Source: Acidobacteriota bacterium (GTDB taxonomy: Bacteria > Actinomycetota > Acidimicrobiia > Acidimicrobiales > Microtrichaceae). From it: 64,000 nucleotides of DNA. The stretch is taken from contig QEUP01000017.1 in assembly GCA_003577145.1 (NCBI GenBank), forward strand, positions 1 through 64,000. Direction: 5' to 3'. The translations under genes were made by a program, and so were the position numbers. Positions 16,806 through 27,605 of the stretch are shown here, piece by piece. A model generated the notes under the pieces. The model saw only the letters and a list, made by a program, of their open reading frames with translations. It was not told the DNA's origin and searched no databases. How positions within the stretch are numbered: the stretch's first letter is position 1; every line of letters starts with the position of its first letter.

Positions 16806-17324
16806 TCAATCCTCCCGGCGGCGGACCAGCTCGCCCGCTTGGGCGACGAGCTCTCGGCCGACCGGGCCGATCTGGCGTTCGACGATCTGCTCGATCAACG
16901 AGATCGCCCTGGGCTCACTGGGCACCATCCGGCTCCAGACGAGGTAGCCCGCCATCAACCCGCTGACCCGATCACCGAGCTCCTCTTGGTGAACGAGGAG
17001 CTTTTGCTCCGCGTCGAGCAGATCACCGAACTCGTTGTACAGGGCGTTGAGATAGCGTCCCTGCTCGTCGTTGGTGGGCAGGGGGCGGTGGCGCCAGGCG
17101 ACGCTCAGCTCGTCGTAGTTGTGCAGGTTGTGCGGTGCGCCGATGAGCGATATCACGAAGTTGAACCCCTGCTCGCGGATCCAGATGATCTCCTCTTGCC
17201 GGCGGACCCGACGGTGGTTGGCCCCGTAGCCACCGGGGCGCTCGCAGATCGCCAGTTGATCCTTGATGATCCAGTGGAAATTGCGGGGTTTGATGCCCTG
17301 CGCCCATTTCCCCTTCATGGCCAT
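16806..17324 (-). CDS. Dual-specificity phosphatase-like protein with Cys-to-Gln active site
   Basis: The 172 residues follow the tyrosine/dual-specificity phosphatase layout. There is an N-terminal NFHWIIKDQLAICERPGG, a central strand GFNFVISLIG, a general-acid-like loop, and then LVHQEELGDRVSGLMAGYL. The last matches HC(x5)R at residues 112-119, with His112 and Arg119 kept but the nucleophilic Cys replaced by Gln113. It should therefore be catalytically dead as a Cys phosphatase and perhaps bind a phosphorylated ligand. It lies between folP and folB, in place of an unidentified dihydroneopterin-triphosphate-processing step, so a pterin role is possible. The ATG at 17324 follows AGGAGGTGAG. 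Confidence 0.7.
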   Translation of the reverse strand: MAMKGKWAQGIKPRNFHWIIKDQLAICERPGGYGANHRRVRRQEEIIWIREQGFNFVISLIGAPHNLHNYDELSVAWRHRPLPTNDEQGRYLNALYNEFGDLLDAEQKLLVHQEELGDRVSGLMAGYLVWSRMVPSEPRAISLIEQIVERQIGPVGRELVAQAGELVRRRED

Positions 17325-17396
17325 CGTGGACTCACCTCCTCGTCACCGATGGCGGCGATCATTCGTACCTCGCCGGTATATTTCAATCCCTTCAGG

Positions 17397-18209
17397 TCAA
17401 GGCAGCGCCGGCGAGGGCGTCACCAGTTTCGCAGCCTGAACGGTACCGCGGACGTCATGCACACGAACCATCCTCACCCCCCGGGTCATCGCCCAAGTAG
17501 CGGTGGCGATCGAAGCCTCGAGCCTGTCCCGGACCTCAACCTCACCACTGTCAGCGGCGACCCGCCCGTCGCTTTGCGCCACGAGGACGCCCAGGGTGCT
17601 CTTGCGGCTCGTGCCGAGGACCACCGGAAAACCAGTTTCGACGAATGCACCGATGTTCGCCAGCAGGTCGAGGTTGTGCGAGACCGTCTTGCCGAAGCCG
17701 AAGCCCGGGTCTATCCACACCTCCTTCACGCCCAGACGCAGCGCCTCGGTCGCCTTCGAGACGAGATAGCACCGGACCTCGGCCACCACGTCGTCATACC
17801 GGGGATCCACCTGCATGGACGGGGGGCTGCCGGCCATGTGCATGGCGATCCAACCGACTTCGAGCTCGGCGGCCACCCACGACAGGGATGCCGAGACGTC
17901 GTTCACGAGTGTCGCCCCTGCCGCCACCGCTGCTCGGGCAACCTCGGCCTTGGTCGTGTCGATCGAGATCCGGACCCTTCCCGCCAAGCCCTCCACCACC
18001 GGGATGACCCGCCGCAACTCCTCGGTCAACTCGACCGGGCTTGCTCCCGGCCTCGTCGACTCCCCGCCGACGTCCACCACATCGGCGCCCTGCGCGATCA
18101 TCTCCTCGCCGTGAGCGACAGCCTGCGCAGGGTCGAGGTACATGCCGCCGTCGGAGAAGGAGTCGGGGGTGACGTTGAGCACTCCCATGACCAGGGCTGT
18201 CACCGTCAC
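17397..18209 (-). CDS. folP: Dihydropteroate synthase
   Basis: It condenses hydroxymethyl-dihydropterin pyrophosphate with p-aminobenzoate and is the sulfonamide target. The 270 residues contain MGVLNVTPDSFSDGG, DVVDVGGESTRPGA, the pterin-binding SIDTTKAEVARAA, NDVSAS, DPGFGFGKT and GTSRKS, all intact. The GTG start at 18209 puts the first barrel strand at the N-terminus. It lies 96 bases downstream of folE. Confidence 0.95.
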   Translation of the reverse strand: MTVTALVMGVLNVTPDSFSDGGMYLDPAQAVAHGEEMIAQGADVVDVGGESTRPGASPVELTEELRRVIPVVEGLAGRVRISIDTTKAEVARAAVAAGATLVNDVSASLSWVAAELEVGWIAMHMAGSPPSMQVDPRYDDVVAEVRCYLVSKATEALRLGVKEVWIDPGFGFGKTVSHNLDLLANIGAFVETGFPVVLGTSRKSTLGVLVAQSDGRVAADSGEVEVRDRLEASIATATWAMTRGVRMVRVHDVRGTVQAAKLVTPSPALP

Positions 18210-18305
18210 AACCTATCGAGATGAGCTTCACCCCGGGTGGGAGATGCGCCAACGGTCAGGCGGACGTCTGCCACCCCTGGGATCGCCGGCCCAGCGGCTC
18301 GGCCC

Positions 18306-18947
18306 TTACTCGATGAATCGCATGGCCTCGGCACGGGTGGCCACGTCGTCCCTGAAGATCCCCCGGACCGCGCTCGTGACCGTGGTGGCGCCCGGTTTGC
18401 GAACGCCACGCATCGACATGCATAGGTGCTCGGCTTCGATGACAACCAGCACGCCCAGGGGCTCGAGACTCCCCTCGATGACATCGGCGATCTGGGTGGT
18501 CAGTCGCTCCTGTACCTGGGGACGACGAGCGAGGCCCTCGCACAGCCTGGCGAGCTTGGACAGCCCGGTTATCCGTCCGTCCCTGTTGGGTACGTAAGCA
18601 ACATGCGCCTTGCCGAGAAACGGGATGAGATGGTGCTCGCACAGCGAATACAGCGGGATGTCCCTGACCATGATCATCTCGTCGTGGTCGGCCTCGAAGG
18701 TGACCTCGAGGTGGGCCTCGGCAGATTGGTGGATGCCTGAGCAGATCTCGCCGTACATGCGAGCCACCCTCGCCGGCGTCTCCCTCAGGCCGTCACGGTC
18801 CGGATCCTCACCGATCGCAGAGAGGATCTCGCGCACAGCTGCTTCCACCCGCTCGTAGTCGATCTCTGCACCACCGTCGTAACCCTGGCCGGTCCGTAGA
18901 TCGGCTGCCACATCGGTCAGCGCCTCGAAATCCTCGATACGGGCCAT
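18306..18947 (-). CDS. folE: GTP cyclohydrolase I
   Basis: FolE converts GTP to dihydroneopterin triphosphate, the entry to folate synthesis. The 213 residues have [10 protein letters not shown], the zinc and active-site segments [20 protein letters not shown] and [12 protein letters not shown] (Cys, His, Cys ligands visible), and GLSKLARL. It follows ftsH closely, as in other actinobacteria. Confidence 0.95.
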   Translation of the reverse strand: MARIEDFEALTDVAADLRTGQGYDGGAEIDYERVEAAVREILSAIGEDPDRDGLRETPARVARMYGEICSGIHQSAEAHLEVTFEADHDEMIMVRDIPLYSLCEHHLIPFLGKAHVAYVPNRDGRITGLSKLARLCEGLARRPQVQERLTTQIADVIEGSLEPLGVLVVIEAEHLCMSMRGVRKPGATTVTSAVRGIFRDDVATRAEAMRFIE

Positions 18948-19009
18948 TCCTCAATCCTTGCCGTCCATCGTGAACATTCCAACCCGAGTTCTGTATGGGC
19001 CACTCCGGC

Positions 19010-20905
<1,896 letters not shown>

Positions 20906-20981
20906 GATGCCTCAAAGGCTACCGACCAGGTCACTCCTTCCAAGCCCAGGACGCAAAGGCCCGTGGTCAGCGCCTGATCAG

Positions 20982-21572
20982 TCAGGCGTTCGCCGCCGGA
21001 TCAGGCGGATTGCGCCCGCTGGCGCGATCGCCCGCGTACACCGCGATGAAGGGCAGGTTCCGGTAGCGCTCGCCCACGTCGAGTCCGTACCCGATGACGA
21101 AGTCAGAGGGAATTCGATGACCGGTGTAGCGGATGTCGAGCTCAGTCGGGTCTGCACCCTCCCGGACCAGCAGGGCGCAGACCTCCAGCGAAGCGGGATT
21201 GCGAGCGCGAAGGTTCCGGCGCAGGTAGTTGAGGGTCAGCCCGCTGTCGACGATGTCCTCCACGACGAGGACGTGACGACCGGTGATATCGGAGTCGAGA
21301 TCCTTCAGCAACCGCACCACACCGCTTGTCCTGGTGGAGCTCCCGTAGCTCGACACTGCCATGAAGTCGATCTCCACCGGGAGCTCGATGGCACGAGCGA
21401 GATCGGACACGAAGACAGCCGCACCTTTCAAGACGGCGACCAGGACCGGGGCTCGCCCCCGGTAATCGGCGGTGATCCGGGCCCCGAGCTCCGCGACCCG
21501 CTCACGGATCTGGTGTTCGGTCAAGACAACGCGTCCGATGCTGGGATCCTCTTCCAGGTCGTAACCCGTCAT
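20982..21572 (-). CDS. hpt: Hypoxanthine phosphoribosyltransferase
   Basis: This purine-salvage enzyme makes IMP (and GMP) from PRPP. It shows [10 protein letters not shown], the PRPP loop [14 protein letters not shown] and the late [23 protein letters not shown] typical of bacterial Hpt. I use the ATG at 21572 (196 residues); the frame runs upstream to 21653 but that extension has no family-like sequence. It lies between tilS and ftsH, as in many actinobacteria. Confidence 0.95.
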   Translation of the reverse strand: MTGYDLEEDPSIGRVVLTEHQIRERVAELGARITADYRGRAPVLVAVLKGAAVFVSDLARAIELPVEIDFMAVSSYGSSTRTSGVVRLLKDLDSDITGRHVLVVEDIVDSGLTLNYLRRNLRARNPASLEVCALLVREGADPTELDIRYTGHRIPSDFVIGYGLDVGERYRNLPFIAVYAGDRASGRNPPDPAANA

Positions 21573-21697
21573 CGGGCCGCGAGAGTACCCGCCCACCGTC
21601 GGCGGTCCCCACTCTGGTCGTGGACCCACTGTGACAGCCCCCTCTCGAGCCAAGGGCGGGGCTTGGCGAGACCGATCTCCCGGGCGATCAGCTTGAC

Positions 21698-22606
21698 CTA
21701 TCCGCCCAGCGCCTGGCCCCCATCATCACGAGCCCGCATCAGGCGGAGGCGTCCTGCGGTCCGCTCTACCCGCCAGCCACCGACGACATCGGCTGCCCTG
21801 GCTTCGATCCGGGCCACCCTCAGGAGGCGACGCATTGCTGCCGCGTCCGGAGGGTAGGGGCTGGCCGTCTCTTCGCGGAACCACCTGCGCAGCGCCACCC
21901 TGCACAAGGCGTCGGGGAGCGCCCGCAGTTGGGCAGTGTCAGCCGCGTCGACGTCTGCGGTCAGGTCGTCGAGCAGCGTCGCGACCTCCGCGACCACCTC
22001 GGCCTGCCGGCTGAGCACCGGAACGACATCGCGGCCGGCGACCTCACAGAGAAGGGGGAGCAGTTCGTGTCGCACCCGGTTACGGCGAAAGCGAGGGTCG
22101 ACGTTGCTGGGATCCTGAACCGGGTCGAGGCCCAGGGACGCGCAGAGCTGCGCTGTTTCGTGACGGCGCAGGGCGAGCAGCGGGTGATTCGACCCCCGCG
22201 CCATGCCGGACAGCCCCTCGAGACCGGCGCCTCGCATCAAGTTGAGCAGGATCGTCTCGGCCTGATCGTCGGCGGTGTGACCGGTGAGCACTCCGGTCGG
22301 CAAGGCGGCGAGCCGGACTGCACGCGCCCTCGCCTCCAGGTTCGGGCCAGGGGCGACAGCGGCGGTGACGGACCGAAAGGCCGCCCCGAAACGGTGCGCA
22401 GCGTTCGCAACCACTGCTGCCTCGCGTTCCGAACCGGGACGGAGGCCGTGGTCCACGTGCACCGCGGTGACCTCCAGACCGGCCTCGACCGCGAGCACCA
22501 TGAGAGCCAGCGAGTCCGCACCCCCACTCACGGCACAGTCCACGACCGACCCCCGCACCGGAAAGGTGCAGCGGGGAAGAAGGTCCGTCGCCTCGAGCGA
22601 GCTCAC
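21698..22606 (-). CDS. tilS: tRNA(Ile)-lysidine synthetase
   Basis: TilS converts the wobble C of tRNA-Ile(CAU) to lysidine, so that it reads AUA. The PP-loop SGGADS is at residues 27-32, followed by [34 protein letters not shown] and the [15 protein letters not shown] segment. At 302 residues it has a short C-terminal part, common in actinobacteria. It overlaps the zinc-protease gene by 4 bases. Confidence 0.93.
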   Translation of the reverse strand: MSSLEATDLLPRCTFPVRGSVVDCAVSGGADSLALMVLAVEAGLEVTAVHVDHGLRPGSEREAAVVANAAHRFGAAFRSVTAAVAPGPNLEARARAVRLAALPTGVLTGHTADDQAETILLNLMRGAGLEGLSGMARGSNHPLLALRRHETAQLCASLGLDPVQDPSNVDPRFRRNRVRHELLPLLCEVAGRDVVPVLSRQAEVVAEVATLLDDLTADVDAADTAQLRALPDALCRVALRRWFREETASPYPPDAAAMRRLLRVARIEARAADVVGGWRVERTAGRLRLMRARDDGGQALGG

Positions 22607-23673
22607 CCGGTCGGAGCGATCGCCTTCATCCGGTCGATCCAGCGCTGCGGCTCGCGGATCTCGGTCATCGAGGGGAGGTTCTCCGGCCCTTCGAAGGCAC
22701 GATCGAGCAGCTCCGGGCCTCCCGCTCCTTCGACTGCGCCGATGAACCTCTCTCCCTGTTCGTACTGCTTCATCTTCGCCTCGAGCCCTATGACCCGCTG
22801 CAAGAACCGCGCCGGCCCTTGCACGTTCTTGCGCCTCCGCCGCAGTACCCGCCCGAACCGCTCCGAGCTCGGGATCCGATCGGCACCGGCACGGTCCATG
22901 GTGACGTCACCGTGGCCCTCCAACAGGCTCATGAGACCCCCGATCCGGTCGAGGACATCTCGCTGCTCAGTGGACGCGAAGAGAGTGAGGAGGCCGCCAT
23001 CGTCAAAGGGGCTCTGCCCCGTCCGCAGGCTCTCCGCCATCCTGCCCAGAGCCACCACGAAACGCCGCGGATCGGGGTCCACGACCTCGAGGGTCTCGTT
23101 GATCAGGCCGAGGAAGTGCTCGCGCAGCCACGGGACCCCGGTGAACTGGGCCCGGTGGGTCACCTCGTGAAGTGCGAGCCACAGCCTGAACTCGCGCGGC
23201 GGGAAGGCGAAGCGTTTCTCGAGCGACAACACGTTGGGCCCGACGTAGTAGACCATGTCCTGATCGAGAGGGCTCTCCTCTTCGAGGATCAACATGTCGT
23301 ACTGCCCCAGCACGCGGGTGGACATCCACCCGAGAACGGCGCCCAACTCGGCACCGGTGGCCCGTCGGGCGAAGGGAGCCATCGGGCCATTCCTCATCCG
23401 CTCCTCGAGCTTCTCGGTCAACGGCCTCAACATGCGCTGGAACGACGCGATGTTGGCCTTGACCCAATCGGCACGGTCGGTGACCTTCGCCCGGGCGGGC
23501 CCCGCCAAGCTCCTCAACCCGGTGCTCAGACTGACCAGCTCCTCAGCTTCTGCGGTCAGCTCCTCGAAGTCGGGACCCAGCGAGGAGTAGTGGTAGGACT
23601 CGGCAAACGGCTCACGACCCGCGATCCGGACGGCGACACGTTGAGCGAGCTCCCAGTCGACCGGCGAGGTCAC
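22603..23673 (-). CDS. Zinc-dependent metalloprotease-like protein (DUF2342)
   Basis: The 356-residue zincin-like protein belongs to the group often annotated as coenzyme-F420-associated. The metal site HEVTH is at 169-173 within LWLALHEVTHRAQF, and a downstream Glu-rich helix (HFLGLINETLEVV) would supply the third ligand. No signal peptide is present. The GTG at 23673 is 4 bases after the small membrane-peptide gene. A homologue sits near tilS and hpt in mycobacteria (Rv3626c). The substrate is unknown. Confidence 0.85.
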   Translation of the reverse strand: MTSPVDWELAQRVAVRIAGREPFAESYHYSSLGPDFEELTAEAEELVSLSTGLRSLAGPARAKVTDRADWVKANIASFQRMLRPLTEKLEERMRNGPMAPFARRATGAELGAVLGWMSTRVLGQYDMLILEEESPLDQDMVYYVGPNVLSLEKRFAFPPREFRLWLALHEVTHRAQFTGVPWLREHFLGLINETLEVVDPDPRRFVVALGRMAESLRTGQSPFDDGGLLTLFASTEQRDVLDRIGGLMSLLEGHGDVTMDRAGADRIPSSERFGRVLRRRRKNVQGPARFLQRVIGLEAKMKQYEQGERFIGAVEGAGGPELLDRAFEGPENLPSMTEIREPQRWIDRMKAIAPTG

Positions 23674-23677
23674 CTGA

Positions 23678-23809
23678 TCACTGCTTCGGATAGCGGGGAG
23701 CGACGACCTTGATCAGGTATCCGGCGATTACGAGGACGACGATGAGGATCGCCAGCACTGTGAGGGGTACCGCCAGCCAGAAGTGCCAGACGACGGCAAG
23801 ACTGTTCAT
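23678..23809 (-). CDS. 43-residue single-pass membrane peptide
   Basis: The short frame from ATG 23809 encodes 43 residues: a Trp-containing N-terminus (SLAVVWHFWLAVPL), one long hydrophobic helix to about residue 33, and a basic tail (IKVVAPRYPKQ). It ends 4 bases before the GTG of the DUF2342 gene, suggesting coupling. I do not recognise a named family; codon use resembles the neighbours. Confidence 0.6.
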   Translation of the reverse strand: MNSLAVVWHFWLAVPLTVLAILIVVLVIAGYLIKVVAPRYPKQ

Positions 23810-23876
23810 GTCCGCATTCTAGCCCTGATCATCGAAGCGCACGCACGAGCAGTTCGCCGCACGTGTCGGCCACGGC

Positions 23877-24113
23877 TCACATCGCCTGTTCGCCGAGGAT
23901 CCGGGCGATGCGGTCTCGTAGCTCTCGAGGAACCTGGTCGCGGCACTTGTCGGAGATCATGACCCGCAGCTCCGCATGGAAGTCGTAGACCTCCAGGCAC
24001 GGCGTGCAGTCATCCAGGTGCCGCTTGATGTGGGCTCGCCGGAGTTCGTCGAGTTCGCCGTCCAGGAAGCTGTAGAGCTCCTCGAGAGCGTCTTCGCAGT
24101 TGCCATCAGCCAT
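23877..24113 (-). CDS. rsrA: Zinc-binding anti-sigma factor (RsrA-type)
   Basis: The 78-residue ZAS-domain protein has the Hx3Cx2C zinc motif (HLDDCTPC), an N-terminal ELYSFLDGELDE helix and a later Cys (SDKCRDQ). In the family, oxidative disulfide formation releases the partner sigma factor. The sigma gene lies directly upstream with a 21-base gap, the classical SigR-RsrA arrangement of actinobacteria that sense thiol stress. Confidence 0.92.
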   Translation of the reverse strand: MADGNCEDALEELYSFLDGELDELRRAHIKRHLDDCTPCLEVYDFHAELRVMISDKCRDQVPRELRDRIARILGEQAM

Positions 24114-24134
24114 GTCGTGCTGGCCACTCCTCGG

Positions 24135-24758
24135 TCAAGCCTTGCCACGCAGCGGCCCTGACGATGCCCCGACGCCTGGGGACCCACCTTGGTCACCTGG
24201 CTCGGCAAGGCCTCGTGTGGCTGCGAAATCGTACAACGCCTTCTGCAGCGCCTTTCTTCCGCGATGGAGTCGGCTCATGACCGTCCCGATGGGGATGTCG
24301 AGTATCTCGGCGATCTCCTTGTAGCTGAAACCCTCGACGTCGGCGAGCAGTACTGCGATGCGGAACTGATCGGGAAGCGCCTCGATGGCCTCTTTGATCT
24401 CCACCTCGGTGAACAGGTCGAGCACCTCGTCCTCGACGCTGCGATTGACGCGGGCCGCTTCGAGTCCTCCGAGTCGACGATAGAGGTAGAGGTCCTCGAC
24501 TTCGTCCAGCTCGGACTCATCGGGCCGCCGCTGCTTGGCGCGGTACGAGTTGATGTAGGTGTTGGTGAGTATCCGGTACAGCCAGGCCTTGAGGTTCGTT
24601 CCGGCCTCGAAGCCCCCGAATCCCCGGTAGGCCTTCAGATAGGTCTCCTGGACGAGGTCCTCGGCATCGGCGGGATTGCGCGTCATGCGAAGCGCCGCGG
24701 AGTACAGCGAGTCCATGAAGGGCAGCGCTTGGTCGGCGAAGTCTGCCTGGTCGGCCAT
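24135..24758 (-). CDS. sigR: ECF RNA polymerase sigma factor, SigR/SigH type
   Basis: The 207-residue group-4 sigma has region 2 ([20 protein letters not shown], then [24 protein letters not shown]) and region 4 ([41 protein letters not shown]). The close match to the thiol-stress sigma group, together with the RsrA-type gene next to it, supports redox control. A Gly/Pro-rich tail follows region 4. It is divergent from the NuoF-like gene; the 91 bases between them must hold both promoters. Confidence 0.92.
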   Translation of the reverse strand: MADQADFADQALPFMDSLYSAALRMTRNPADAEDLVQETYLKAYRGFGGFEAGTNLKAWLYRILTNTYINSYRAKQRRPDESELDEVEDLYLYRRLGGLEAARVNRSVEDEVLDLFTEVEIKEAIEALPDQFRIAVLLADVEGFSYKEIAEILDIPIGTVMSRLHRGRKALQKALYDFAATRGLAEPGDQGGSPGVGASSGPLRGKA

Positions 24759-24849
24759 CGCCCGGTCACCCTATCGCTTCGGCCCACCTGACCCACAGCG
24801 CCAAAGCCACCGTCACTGTCGACCGCGAACAGTGACCTATGGTGATCCC

Positions 24850-26265
24850 ATGGGACCTCGGTACCTGCTGACCGACAGCCCGCTGTCTTCCCTGCAAGCG
24901 TACTGCGACATCGGCGGCGGTGAAGCGTTCGAGGTTGCGCTGAAGACGGGACCGGACTCGGTGATTCGAGAGGTCATCGCCGCCGGCCTGCGCGGGCGAG
25001 GTGGCGCAGGGTTTCCGACGGGCGAGAAGTGGCGCTCCATCGCCGCTGGTGGTGACGACGTCGGGTCGAGGTACGTGGTGGCCAACGGCGCGGAGGGGGA
25101 GCCGGGCACCTTCAAGGACCGCGCCATCATCCGGCACAACCCCTACCAGCTCATCGAAGGGATCATCATCGCGGCCTTCGCCGTCGGGGCCAAAGACGCC
25201 TTCGTCGCTATCAAGGCGAGCAGCTCGGTCGAGTACGAGCGTCTCGCCCAAGCCGTCGCCGAGGTCGAGTTGGCCGGCTGGCTCGAACAGGTGAGTCTCA
25301 AGCTCGTCAGGGGGCCGGAGGAGTACCTCTTCGGCGAAGAGAAGGCACTGCTCGAGGTCATCGAGGGAGAAGATCCGCTCCCGCGTCACGCTCCGCCCTA
25401 CCTCTACGGATTGTTCTCGGCCACCCCCCAGCTCGGCTGGTCGGTGGGGCCGGCACTTCGGGGACGGGGTCGGGCTCCGGCGAGCTCGAACCCGACACTG
25501 GTCAACAACGTCGAGACCCTGGCAAATGTGGCACCGATCGTCCGTCTCGGCGCGGAGTGGTACCGGTCCATGGGGACGCCTGAATCGCCTGGGCACGCGG
25601 TCGTCACGGTCAGCGGTGCGACGAACCGCGCGGGCGTGGCCGAGGTGGAGTTCGGGCGTCCGTTGCGGGAGGTGCTCGACGAGATCGGCGGCGGCATGCC
25701 GGACGGCTCGACCATCAAGGCCGTACTGTCCGGTGTCGCCAATCCGGTCATCACGAGGAACCGGCTCGGCGCTCCCATGAGCTATGAAGGCCTCAGCGCG
25801 GTCGGCGGTGGCCTCGGTGCAGCCGGCTTCATGGTCTTCGACGACCAGACCGACATGGTGAGCGTGGCCTACGGGGTATCGAGGTTCCTGTACATCGAGA
25901 GCTGCGGGCAGTGTCCGGCCTGCAAGTTCGGCTGCGGTGAGATCACCTCCTACCTGGGGAGGATCCTCGAGGGCCGCGCCACTCCCCACGACCTCGAGGT
26001 CATCACCGCGCGGCTCCAGACCGTGACCGACGCCAACCGCTGCGGCCTCGCCGGTCAGGAGCGCGAGGTCATCTCAAGCATCCTCCGGGCCTTCCCCGAA
26101 GACGTCGCCGACCGCCTCACCGGCAACGGGAGCCCAGGTCCTCCACCGTCGATCGGCAAGATCGTCGACATCAAAGACGGCGTCGTGGTGCTCGACGACA
26201 AGCAGCAGTACAAGCGTCCCGACTGGTCATACGACGACTCGCCGGTGATCATCAGCCGCGCCTGA
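24850..26265 (+). CDS. Solitary NuoF-like NADH-binding FMN/Fe-S protein
   Basis: The 471 residues resemble the flavin subunit of complex I and NAD-dependent formate dehydrogenases or hydrogenases. The FMN/NADH loop GRGGAGFPTGEKW is at 49-61. The N3-type 4Fe-4S ligands are Cys352, Cys355, Cys358 (ESCGQCPAC) and Cys398 (NRCGLAGQE), with an SLBB-like middle part. No nuoE, nuoG or other complex I gene is adjacent, so it probably serves another NADH-linked carrier or dehydrogenase. The ATG at 24850 was chosen at the start of recognisable sequence; upstream codons are antisense to sigR. It converges with and overlaps the SGNH gene by 39 bases. Confidence 0.85.
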   Translation: MGPRYLLTDSPLSSLQAYCDIGGGEAFEVALKTGPDSVIREVIAAGLRGRGGAGFPTGEKWRSIAAGGDDVGSRYVVANGAEGEPGTFKDRAIIRHNPYQLIEGIIIAAFAVGAKDAFVAIKASSSVEYERLAQAVAEVELAGWLEQVSLKLVRGPEEYLFGEEKALLEVIEGEDPLPRHAPPYLYGLFSATPQLGWSVGPALRGRGRAPASSNPTLVNNVETLANVAPIVRLGAEWYRSMGTPESPGHAVVTVSGATNRAGVAEVEFGRPLREVLDEIGGGMPDGSTIKAVLSGVANPVITRNRLGAPMSYEGLSAVGGGLGAAGFMVFDDQTDMVSVAYGVSRFLYIESCGQCPACKFGCGEITSYLGRILEGRATPHDLEVITARLQTVTDANRCGLAGQEREVISSILRAFPEDVADRLTGNGSPGPPPSIGKIVDIKDGVVVLDDKQQYKRPDWSYDDSPVIISRA

Positions 26266-27237
26266 GCGAGGATCCATCGATCGGCGGTAGCGCCTTCTGA
26301 GGGCGAGGGAAGCCACCGCGAGCATCGCTGCCGCCAGGACGGCACCTCCCACCCACAGCCACGTTCCTGCCTCACCGGCGGATCCGGTCCGGAGCGCGGC
26401 CCCCTCGAGGCTGTCTCCGCCGCGCAGAGGAGGGGTCACCGCCGCCGCACCTGGGTCAGCCTCGCCGGTGGTGGCATCGAGCACGGCTCGGGCCAGGTCG
26501 GCCTTGGCCTCAGCAGCAGCCTGGTGCAGGCCGGCGAGGCTGAACATGACGACCATCGACTCGAAGGCCCTTCGCTCGAGCCCTGTCGCCGCAGGCGTCA
26601 CCGGAGACTGCGCACTCGCCCCCGGCGCCGGAGCCACCACCGAACCCGTGGGTGAACCCAGCTGCTCGGCGAGCATGTTGGCCATGCCCTGCGCTCCGGT
26701 TCCGGTGAGGTGCAGTCCGTCCTCGTACACCGGGTCGGGCACACCGGAGCTGTAGGCGTTCCAGTCTGCGACTGTGAGATTGGGCCAGCGAGCTTCGGCA
26801 TTCCTCAGAGCCTGGTTGGCAGCCGGGTAGTAGTCGCGCACCTCTCGTATGTTCACCCAGACGACGTTCGGAACGTCCGCGAGCTGCTGCATCACCTCGT
26901 CGATGCGCGCTTCGAAGACCGAGATGGTCCCCGCGTCGTTCGTGCCGAGTTGGACCACGACGGTGTCGCCGATCTCGTGCTTGCGGGCAGCGATCACCGC
27001 TGCCCCGGCGGAGGTGCTGCGACTGACCGCCGCGTCGAACACGACGTCCCAGTTGGCGCCCAGCGTCGAGCGAATGGCGGACTCGGCACCCAGGATCACC
27101 GAGTCGCCCACGACGAACAGGCGCGGCGCCTGCGCCGAGGCCGGAGCGGCTGAGGTGACGGATCCGAGCAGGCCGAGGATCGCGACGGCTACCAGAGCTC
27201 TTCGCAGCAGGCTGGACAAGCGGTCACAGGGAATCAT
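26227..27237 (-). CDS. Membrane-anchored SGNH/GDSL hydrolase
   Basis: A signal peptide covers residues 1-36 (hydrophobic LVAVAILGLLGSV, cleavage near ASAQA). The SGNH domain has GDSV with catalytic Ser46, GTND with Asn100, and DGLHLT with Asp173/His176. A Pro/Ala linker, an amphipathic helix and a C-terminal transmembrane helix (about 295-315) followed by a basic tail indicate a cell-surface enzyme. De-acylation of an envelope glycan or lipid is inferred. Its 3' end overlaps the convergent NuoF-like gene. Confidence 0.88.
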   Translation of the reverse strand: MIPCDRLSSLLRRALVAVAILGLLGSVTSAAPASAQAPRLFVVGDSVILGAESAIRSTLGANWDVVFDAAVSRSTSAGAAVIAARKHEIGDTVVVQLGTNDAGTISVFEARIDEVMQQLADVPNVVWVNIREVRDYYPAANQALRNAEARWPNLTVADWNAYSSGVPDPVYEDGLHLTGTGAQGMANMLAEQLGSPTGSVVAPAPGASAQSPVTPAATGLERRAFESMVVMFSLAGLHQAAAEAKADLARAVLDATTGEADPGAAAVTPPLRGGDSLEGAALRTGSAGEAGTWLWVGGAVLAAAMLAVASLALRRRYRRSMDPRSGAADDHRRVVV

Positions 27238-27388
27238 CGACGGGGAAGCATCCTGTTGGGTGAAGCCACCCGCCCGCTAGCCACAGCCACGATAGCCCTC
27301 GACAACTCCTCGCATCCGCCCACCGTTCGCAACTGGTCGGATCTACGGATCGAACATCGAGGAGGGTACCGGACCAGTCCGGAAAAGA

Positions 27389-27422
27389 AGCTTCGCCGCC
27401 CGTGCGGCGGGGCGGCGAAGCT
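27389..27422 (-). terminator. Intrinsic terminator upstream of the SGNH gene
   Basis: A perfect 13-bp stem AGCTTCGCCGCCC / GGGCGGCGAAGCT (8-base loop) is followed on the minus strand by TCTTTTCC. It should stop transcription coming from the small secreted-protein gene. The rest of 27238-27605 contains one further hairpin and probably the SGNH promoter, but no gene that I recognise. Confidence 0.75.
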
Positions 27423-27551
27423 CGCGGTGGTTGGTGTGTGGTGGTACCTCACCCTATACCGGGTCTGCGCCCGCGTCGAGTGGTTCGGACCGAAATCATT
27501 TTCGTATTTCCATGAACCTGATTCACTCGCAACGGCGCAGCCTTCGGACGC

Positions 27552-27587
27552 GTGAGCACCCGCGACCGAACGGACGCGGGTGCTCAC
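27552..27587. terminator. Second hairpin after the small secreted-protein gene
   Basis: A perfect 13-bp stem GTGAGCACCCGCG / CGCGGGTGCTCAC has a 10-base loop and lies 19 bases beyond the stop at 27606. It has no T-run on either side, so it may be a rho-assisted terminator or an mRNA 3'-end stabiliser. Confidence 0.5.
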
Positions 27588-27605
27588 TGACAGTGCTCAG
27601 CGATC

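Noticed and set aside
16467-18224. 585-codon plus-strand frame over the folate genes
   Set aside because: It is a shadow of folB, the phosphatase-like gene and folP, with no recognisable protein pattern.
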